Positions 29,374-33,416 of a stretch of DNA of 33,416 nt are shown piece by piece. How positions within the stretch are numbered: position 1 is the stretch's first letter; each line of letters begins with the position of its first letter. A program made the translations under genes and the position numbers. This stretch comes from Streptomyces huiliensis (GTDB taxonomy: Bacteria > Actinomycetota > Actinomycetes > Streptomycetales > Streptomycetaceae): contig NZ_JAIQLH010000162.1 of the NCBI RefSeq assembly GCF_020037025.1, positions 1 through 33,416 of the forward strand, in the 5' to 3' direction. Below the pieces are notes generated by a model. It did no database searches, had not been told where the DNA came from, and saw nothing but the letters and a program-made list of their open reading frames with translations.

Positions 29374-30849
29374 ATGTCCGAGGACGACAAGACCCCGGCC
29401 CGCGAGGTCATCGCCGAGTACGCGCAGGAGCGGTTCCGGTACTTCCGCACCGCTGACGGCACGGTCTACGCGCAGAAGAACGGCCACCCCGTGGCTCGCC
29501 CCATCCGCTCCCAGGGCACCACGGGGAGCCACCGCCAGGAACTCATGGTCGGCCTGTTCAAAGACGGGGTCGGCGTGTTCAACGGCACCGCCCTCAAGGA
29601 GGCGCTGGACTTGATCGAAGCACTCGCACTCAACGAGAACACCCAGAGCGTGCACATCCGCGTCGCCCCCGGCTTCGACGGCGCGACCTGGCTGGACCTC
29701 GGGCGCAGCGACGGCCAGTCGGTGCGCATCCACCCCAGCGGATGGGACATCCGCGTCCCCGACCCGCGTGAGGTGTGCTGGCGGCGCACCCAGCTCACGG
29801 GCGAACTCCCCCTGCCGGAGCAGAACACCGACGGCAAGGGCATCGACCTGCTGTTCCGCCTGTGCAACTTCGTCAACGCCGAAACCGAATGCCTGGCCAT
29901 GGCGTGGCTGGTCGGCTGCCTAGAACCGTCCGTCCCCGTCCCTGCCCCGTTCCTGACCGGACCCCAGGGCGCGGGGAAGTCGACGGCCGGCCGGATGCTC
30001 ATCCGCATCGTCGAGGGCATGAGCAGCGACCTGCGCCGCGCCCCGAAGGACGAGGAAAACCTGATCGCCGCGGTCGCCGCGGGATGGGTCACGGCGCTGG
30101 ACAACCTCTCCCACATGACCCCGGACCTGTCCGACGCCATGTGCTGCATCGTCACCGGGGCTGAGTCCGTCAAGCGGGCCCTGTTCACCGACGGGGATGT
30201 CTTCCGCGCCCGCTACCGCCGCCCGCTCCTGCTTACCGGTATCGACGTGGGTGTCATCCGGCCCGACCTCGCCGAACGCCTCCTGCCGCTCCGGCTGGAA
30301 CGGCCGAAGGTACGGCGCACAGAGGCGGAGCTGTGGACGGAGTACGCGCAAGTCCTGCCCGTCGTGCTCGGCTCGCTGCTCGACCTGACCGTCAAGGTCC
30401 GCGCCGCGTCGGCGGAGACGCCGACGGATCTGCGCATGGCGGACTTCGCGCACCTGTGCGCGCAGCTCGACACCGCGATGGGTCTCGGGGCGCTGCCCGC
30501 CTACCGGGCCGGACTCGACGACCTCAACGACGACGTGATCGAGGGCGACCTCCTTGCGCAGACCGTGCTTGCGTACGCGGCCGGCATGCAGCCCGGGGAG
30601 CAACAGCGGATGACCTCCGCCGAATGGCTGCATCTCCTGACGCGGCTCTACAGCGGCGAGGACTGCCGCCCCCTGCCTAAAGGATGGCCGACTACCGGAA
30701 AGGTCCTCTCCGACCGCCTCAAGCGGCTTCAGCCCACCCTCGCGGCGCGTGGCCTGAACGTTGACTGGGGACGCACCCGCGAGGCGCGCTACATCGAGCT
30801 GACCGAGCCCGCTCCGGCACCCGGCCCGCAGCAGAGCGCCGCGTTCTGA
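29374..30849 (+). CDS. Replicative helicase-like P-loop ATPase
   Basis: This encodes 491 residues from ATG 29374. The central domain has Walker A GPQGAGKST (about 197-205), a Walker B-like ALDNLSHM and an arginine-containing region (LPLRLERPKVRR), as in the ATPase partner of Prim-Pol enzymes on actinobacterial plasmids and phages. The N-terminal 130 residues are beta-rich and may bind DNA. The C-terminal part contains a winged-helix-like segment (WPTTGKVLSDRLKRLQPTLA). It starts two bases after the Prim-Pol stop and is certainly cotranscribed. The 486-bp gap that follows carries the probable origin. Confidence 0.85.
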   Translation: MSEDDKTPAREVIAEYAQERFRYFRTADGTVYAQKNGHPVARPIRSQGTTGSHRQELMVGLFKDGVGVFNGTALKEALDLIEALALNENTQSVHIRVAPGFDGATWLDLGRSDGQSVRIHPSGWDIRVPDPREVCWRRTQLTGELPLPEQNTDGKGIDLLFRLCNFVNAETECLAMAWLVGCLEPSVPVPAPFLTGPQGAGKSTAGRMLIRIVEGMSSDLRRAPKDEENLIAAVAAGWVTALDNLSHMTPDLSDAMCCIVTGAESVKRALFTDGDVFRARYRRPLLLTGIDVGVIRPDLAERLLPLRLERPKVRRTEAELWTEYAQVLPVVLGSLLDLTVKVRAASAETPTDLRMADFAHLCAQLDTAMGLGALPAYRAGLDDLNDDVIEGDLLAQTVLAYAAGMQPGEQQRMTSAEWLHLLTRLYSGEDCRPLPKGWPTTGKVLSDRLKRLQPTLAARGLNVDWGRTREARYIELTEPAPAPGPQQSAAF

Positions 30850-30867
30850 CGCGAGGTCACCGCACAA

Positions 30868-30938
30868 CAGCAAGAGGAGCACCCTGGGGCGACACCGCGC
30901 AGGGTGCTCCTCTTGCTGGTCGGTGCGCAGCACCCTGC
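30868..30938. terminator. 19-bp inverted repeat with an alternative competing hairpin
   Basis: Bases 30868-30886 pair perfectly with 30900-30918 over 19 bp around a 13-base loop. The arms begin CAGCAAGAGG and end in AGGGTGCTCC on the right. It starts 19 bases after the stop of the helicase gene and could be its terminator. The inner part GCAGGGTGCT (30899-30908) can instead pair with AGCACCCTGC (30929-30938), so two hairpins exclude each other. It lies on the edge of the iteron region and may be part of the origin. Confidence 0.65.
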
Positions 30939-31031
30939 CGAGGACGTGCCGCGCAGCGGCTCCTTCTTCATGTCCTGTGCTGCGCACGACAACAGACACC
31001 ACCCCCTCTCTTTTCCTAAGTAGGAAGACTC

Positions 31032-31247
31032 TGCGTCACCTGCGTCACGGCCGACGGAAACCGGCCTCTGACCTGCCCGGACAGGCGTGACGCAGAACCG
31101 ATGGGCTGCGTCATCGTGCGTCACCTGCGTCACGTCCCCGTGTCACAGACGACGAAGCCGTGACGCACCGGTGACGCACCCCGCCCGCCCACGTCACGTA
31201 AAGGCGCAGGTCAAGGACCCAAATGACGCACGTGACGCCGTGACGCA
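31032..31247. other. Iteron array, candidate origin of replication (oriV)
   Basis: The octamer TGCGTCAC (or TGCGTCAT) occurs on the plus strand at 31032, 31041, 31107, 31117 and 31126. Its complement GTGACGCA occurs at 31087, 31160 and 31171, with variants ATGACGCA at 31223 and GTGACGCC at 31232, and an exact copy at 31240. Weaker forms are at 31140 and 31192. Spacing within groups is 8-11 bp. This non-coding stretch of 486 bp lies between the replication genes and the excisionase gene. Iterons beside rep genes are the classical origin layout. Confidence 0.75.
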
Positions 31248-31335
31248 GAAATCCGAACCTCGGACACACGCGGACTGCCGCGCCCCAGACACCGCCACGA
31301 CTCCCCGCCGGGACCGTCCCAGAGGAGACCATTCC

Positions 31336-31569
31336 GTGAGCATCGCCACCGTGGACATCGCACCACTCGCCGAGGCTGCCGACCCGGCCCCCGTTCTCCT
31401 GACCGTCGAAGAGGCCGCCCGCTGCCTCCGCATCGGCCGGACCACCTGCTACGGGCTCATCCGCTCCGGAGAGCTGGAGTCCATCGACATCGGTCGTCTG
31501 CGTCGTGTCCCCGCCGATGCGCCGGCCGCCTACCTCGCCCGCCGACGCGAGGCCCAACGAGCTGCTTGA
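31336..31569 (+). CDS. xis: Excisionase, MerR-like helix-turn-helix
   Basis: This encodes 77 residues from GTG 31336 with AGAGGAG about 7 bases ahead. The core LLTVEEAARCLRIGRTTCYG followed by LIRSGELESIDIGRLRRVP is the excisionase/MerR-like winged HTH used by small recombination directionality factors. It lies immediately upstream of the integrase gene, as in pSAM2. With Int it should excise the element. Leader copy D separates it from int. The upstream in-frame extension runs into the iterons and is not coding. Confidence 0.88.
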   Translation: MSIATVDIAPLAEAADPAPVLLTVEEAARCLRIGRTTCYGLIRSGELESIDIGRLRRVPADAPAAYLARRREAQRAA

Positions 31570-31575
31570 CCGTGC

Positions 31576-31632
31576 CCGGGGCGGCGGCACTCCCGGACAG
31601 GACAGTCCGCCGCCCCGGCCCCCATCCCGACG
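31576..31632 (+). promoter_or_regulatory. Conserved hairpin leader element, copy D, between xis and int
   Basis: The stem is 12 bp, CCGGGGCGGCGG (31576-31587) with CCGCCGCCCCGG (31607-31618). The loop is 19 bases, one A shorter than in copies B and C and ending in T. The CCCGACG box lies at 31626-31632, 22 bases before GTG 31655, with CAGGAG between. The stem begins 7 bases after the xis stop codon. Confidence 0.78.
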
Positions 31633-31654
31633 CACCAGGAACAGGAGCCTGCCT

Positions 31655-32941
31655 GTGGCAGAGCGAAAGAAGAAGGGCACCCGCCGGGCCAACGGCGAAT
31701 CCGCGATCTACTTCGGCGCGGACGGTCGTTGGCACGCCCGTGTGCCCATGGGCTACAAGGACAACGGGGACCCGTACCGTCGGCACGTGACGCGTCCGAC
31801 GCGCGACGAACTCGTCGAGGAAGTCCGACGGCTTGAGAAGCAGCGCGACGCGGGCTCGGCGCATCAACCCGGCAAGCCGTGGACGGTAGAGAAGTGGCTC
31901 TGGCACTGGGTTGAGAACATCGCCAAGCCGACCGTCAGCGAGAACACGTACGAGGGTTACGAGGTAGCCGTTCGCGTGCACCTCGTTCCGGGCGTCGGCA
32001 AGCACCGTCTCGACCGCTTGCAGCCTGAGCACCTGGAAAGTCTGTACCGCCGCATGCAGGCGAACGGGAAGCGCAAAGCCGGTACGGCTCACCAGGCTCA
32101 CCGCACCGCACGAACCGCGCTGGGGGAGGCGGTACGGCGGGGGTACGCAGCCAAGAACGCTGCCTCGTTGGCGAAGCCACCCCGGATCGAAGAGGACGAA
32201 TCCGAGGTGGAGCCGTACTCCGTGGAGGAGGTTCAGCGCCTGCTCCTCGAAGCCAACAAGCGAAGGAACAGCGCCAGGTGGATGCTGGCGCTGGCGCTCG
32301 GGCTGCGACAGGGCGAGACGCTCGGGTTGCGTTGGACTGACGTCGACCTGGACAACGAGTACCTGAAGCTGCGGCGGAACCGCTTGCGCCCCAGGTACGA
32401 GCACGGGTGTACCGAAGCCGCACCGTGCGGCCGGAAGGCGGGGTACTGCCCGGACCGGGTGCAGGTCCGGCGTGAGACCAAGAACACCAAGTCCCGTGCC
32501 GGCCGCCGCGCCGTGCCGCTGCCCGGCCCGCTGGTTGCCATGCTCCGGGCCCACGCCGAGACGCAGGAACGGGAGCGCAAGGCGGCCGGCGACCTGTGGG
32601 TCGAGTCGGTCTACGTGTTCACCAAGCCGCTGGGCGGTCCCTTGAGCCCGAACACGGACTATCACGACTGGAAGAGGCTGCTGGGAGACGCGGGGGTCCG
32701 GGACGCCCGGCTGCACGACGCTCGGCACACGGCCGCGACCGTGCTCATGCTGCTCGGCGTCCCGGACCGCGTCATCGACCAGATCATGGGGTGGGAACCG
32801 GGGACGTCCGCGAGCATGAGGGCGCGCTATCTCCATGTACCCGACGCCATGCTCAAGGACGTCGCCCGGAAGATCGCCGAAGCCATCTGGGGGCCCTCGG
32901 GACCGCCGCCTGTGGACAAAAACCAGGACAACGGCGGCTGA
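31655..32941 (+). CDS. int: Tyrosine recombinase, AICE integrase
   Basis: This encodes 428 residues. The arm-binding and core-binding N-terminal parts (about 1-170) include RWHARVPMGYKDNGDP and the SAM-like ENTYEGYEVAVRVHLVPGVG. The catalytic domain keeps Arg218 (LGLRQGETLGLRW), a Lys near 276-279 (ETKNTKSRAGRR), His354 and Arg357 (LHDARHTAATVL), Trp (MGWEPG) and the nucleophile Tyr392 (RARYLH). GTG 31655 is chosen because it follows CAGGAG and leader D. It is adjacent to attR, the normal order for tRNA-integrating elements. Upstream, the transcript can include xis. It catalyses recombination in tRNA-Ser(GGA). Confidence 0.95.
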   Translation: MAERKKKGTRRANGESAIYFGADGRWHARVPMGYKDNGDPYRRHVTRPTRDELVEEVRRLEKQRDAGSAHQPGKPWTVEKWLWHWVENIAKPTVSENTYEGYEVAVRVHLVPGVGKHRLDRLQPEHLESLYRRMQANGKRKAGTAHQAHRTARTALGEAVRRGYAAKNAASLAKPPRIEEDESEVEPYSVEEVQRLLLEANKRRNSARWMLALALGLRQGETLGLRWTDVDLDNEYLKLRRNRLRPRYEHGCTEAAPCGRKAGYCPDRVQVRRETKNTKSRAGRRAVPLPGPLVAMLRAHAETQERERKAAGDLWVESVYVFTKPLGGPLSPNTDYHDWKRLLGDAGVRDARLHDARHTAATVLMLLGVPDRVIDQIMGWEPGTSASMRARYLHVPDAMLKDVARKIAEAIWGPSGPPPVDKNQDNGG

Positions 32942-32950
32942 GGACGACGA

Positions 32951-32985
32951 CGAGGGCCCCGACCGGAAACCGGTCGGGGCCCTCG
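32951..32985. terminator. Bidirectional terminator between int and tRNA-Ser
   Basis: A perfect 16-bp stem begins CGAGGGCC and closes around an AAA loop (32967-32969), followed by TTT on the plus strand. It ends int transcription from the left. It can also end the leftward tRNA transcript that enters from 33006, replacing the chromosomal terminator at 10305-10338. Confidence 0.85.
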
Positions 32986-33004
32986 TTTGCCCAGGTGGGC
33001 GAGT

Positions 33005-33058
33005 GCGGAGGATACGAGATTCGAACTCGTGAGGGGTTGCCCCCAACACGCTTTCCAA
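33005..33058. repeat. attR, 54-bp core within tRNA-Ser
   Basis: This is identical to 10345-10398. It spans the tRNA from the anticodon loop to the discriminator. Outside the core the element supplies 33003-33004, so the minus strand reads G73 then CAC, not CCA. The right flank continues as the chromosomal 5' half of the tRNA. Confidence 0.95.
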
Positions 33059-33090
33059 GCGTGCGCCCTAGGCCTCTAGGCGAATCCTCC
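33006..33090 (-). tRNA. tRNA-Ser(GGA)
   Basis: This is 85 nt, type II, with a long variable arm. The acceptor GGAGGAT (33090-33084) pairs with ATCCTCC, and the discriminator is G. The anticodon loop TTGGAAA gives anticodon GGA, and GTTCGAATC forms the T loop. The 3' half is supplied by the AICE and does not encode CCA, so the end must be added by the CCA-adding enzyme. It is transcribed leftward, towards the integrase. Confidence 0.93.
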
Positions 33091-33209
33091 GCCGCAAACA
33101 ATACAAGACGCGGAGCAGTGCTCGCGAACCCGATCGGCGGCGAGATCGTCGGGAGGGGTCGGGGGTGGGGGAGGGGGCCGGGGCGGGGGTGGAGTGCGCT
33201 AGGGTGGGG

Positions 33210-33307
33210 GGCAAGCCCCTCACGTGGCGCTATCTCACCCAACTCCCCCAGGGCCGGAAGGCAGCAAGGGTAAGTGGGCTCTGGCGGGTGCGTGGGGGGC
33301 CCTTGTG
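33210..33307 (+). ncRNA. ffs: SRP RNA (4.5S-like small SRP RNA)
   Basis: The apical part contains the universally conserved SRP domain IV sequence around GGCCGGAAGGCAGCAAGGG (about 33251-33270), with its GGAA tetraloop. The outer arms CAAG...CCCTCACG and CGTGGGGG...CTTG pair to form one long hairpin. A T-run follows at 33308-33311. The size fits the small bacterial SRP RNA without an Alu domain. It lies just to the right of the tRNA. In the remaining 33312-33416 I see no gene; the next gene would begin beyond the window. Confidence 0.9.
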
Positions 33308-33416
33308 TTTTCCGGGGGTCGTGTGGGGGCGTCGCGGGAGCGGCGGGCGGGGTGGCCGGGGCCGGGAACTGTGAGCGAGGCCACTTGTCAGTGGGGCCCG
33401 ATATCGTCGTAGGTGT

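Larger units (their letters stand above)
10345..33058. mobile_element. Actinomycete integrative and conjugative element (AICE) in tRNA-Ser(GGA)
   Basis: A 54-bp perfect direct repeat bounds the element, and the intact tRNA-Ser lies at the right end next to the integrase gene. Inside are the modules expected of an AICE: tyrosine integrase and MerR-like excisionase, primase-polymerase with helicase-like ATPase and an iteron array, an FtsK-like TraB translocase, Spd-like membrane proteins, a GntR/KorSA-like repressor and a Pif-like Nudix protein. The unit between the att cores is 22,660 bp. The replication type is Prim-Pol rather than RepSA. The segment 10399-16040 is cargo of a different character. 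All core genes look intact, so the element may be functional. Confidence 0.93.

Noticed and set aside
1..33416. CRISPR arrays, insertion sequences and transposases
   Set aside because: No regularly spaced repeat-spacer array and no transposase-like protein was seen in any frame; the only recombinase is the tyrosine integrase at 31655-32941.

Overview
The window is high-GC actinobacterial DNA, very probably Streptomyces. The evidence is the codon use, many GTG starts and ATGA/GTGA gene overlaps, a WhiB-type protein, a RsbU/SpoIIE-type phosphatase and a Streptomyces-type conjugative element. No taxonomic search was possible.

Bases 1-10340 are chromosomal. They hold the 3' part of a LuxR-type regulator gene and a small secreted protein on the minus strand. 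Next comes a tightly coupled minus-strand operon: ThDP-dependent acetolactate synthase-like enzyme, then SRPBCC/aromatase-cyclase-like protein, then KAS III-like enzyme (5225 to 1703). Divergent from it are a DHA2/EmrB-type MFS exporter, a HisC-like PLP aminotransferase and a hemerythrin-domain protein. The last meets a convergent membrane-bound PP2C phosphatase gene. The operon and exporter look like a small specialised-metabolite or signal-molecule locus; its product is not recognised. The divergent promoter region carries an array of heptamers phased at 11 bp, the geometry of SARP-type operators.

Bases 10345-33058 are a 22.7-kb actinomycete integrative and conjugative element (AICE) integrated into tRNA-Ser(GGA). 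A 54-bp direct repeat marks attL (10345-10398) and attR (33005-33058), and the intact tRNA lies at attR. The backbone from left to right is: a GntR/KorSA-like repressor with palindromic operators (about 16044-16530), a long operon of small proteins including WhiB-like, GGDEF, DUF2637-type membrane/coiled-coil/HTH and Nudix (Pif-like) proteins, a TraB/TraSA FtsK-like DNA translocase followed by a CTAG-rich candidate clt locus, Spd-type membrane proteins, a cytosine methyltransferase, a primase-polymerase, a helicase-like ATPase, an iteron array that is a good origin candidate (31032-31247), an excisionase and a tyrosine integrase. The cargo lies between attL and the repressor (10399-16040). It has visibly lower GC in parts and holds a tiny membrane protein, a double-HTH regulator, a HAD hydrolase and a coupled three-gene operon (HTH-P-loop kinase, guanylate-kinase-like protein, 6-phosphogluconate-dehydrogenase-like protein) of unknown purpose.

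The most striking unexplained structure is a four-copy leader element inside the AICE, at about 16862, 18215, 27729 and 31576. Each copy is a GC hairpin whose stem sequence varies with compensatory changes, while its 19-20-nt loop and a downstream CCCGACG box are almost invariant. Each copy sits just upstream of a gene or operon start (DUF4097 gene, WhiB/GGDEF operon, methyltransferase/replication operon, integrase), so it may be a shared RNA- or DNA-level control element of the conjugative element.

To the right of attR are the SRP RNA gene (about 33210-33307) and about 110 bases in which nothing further is called.
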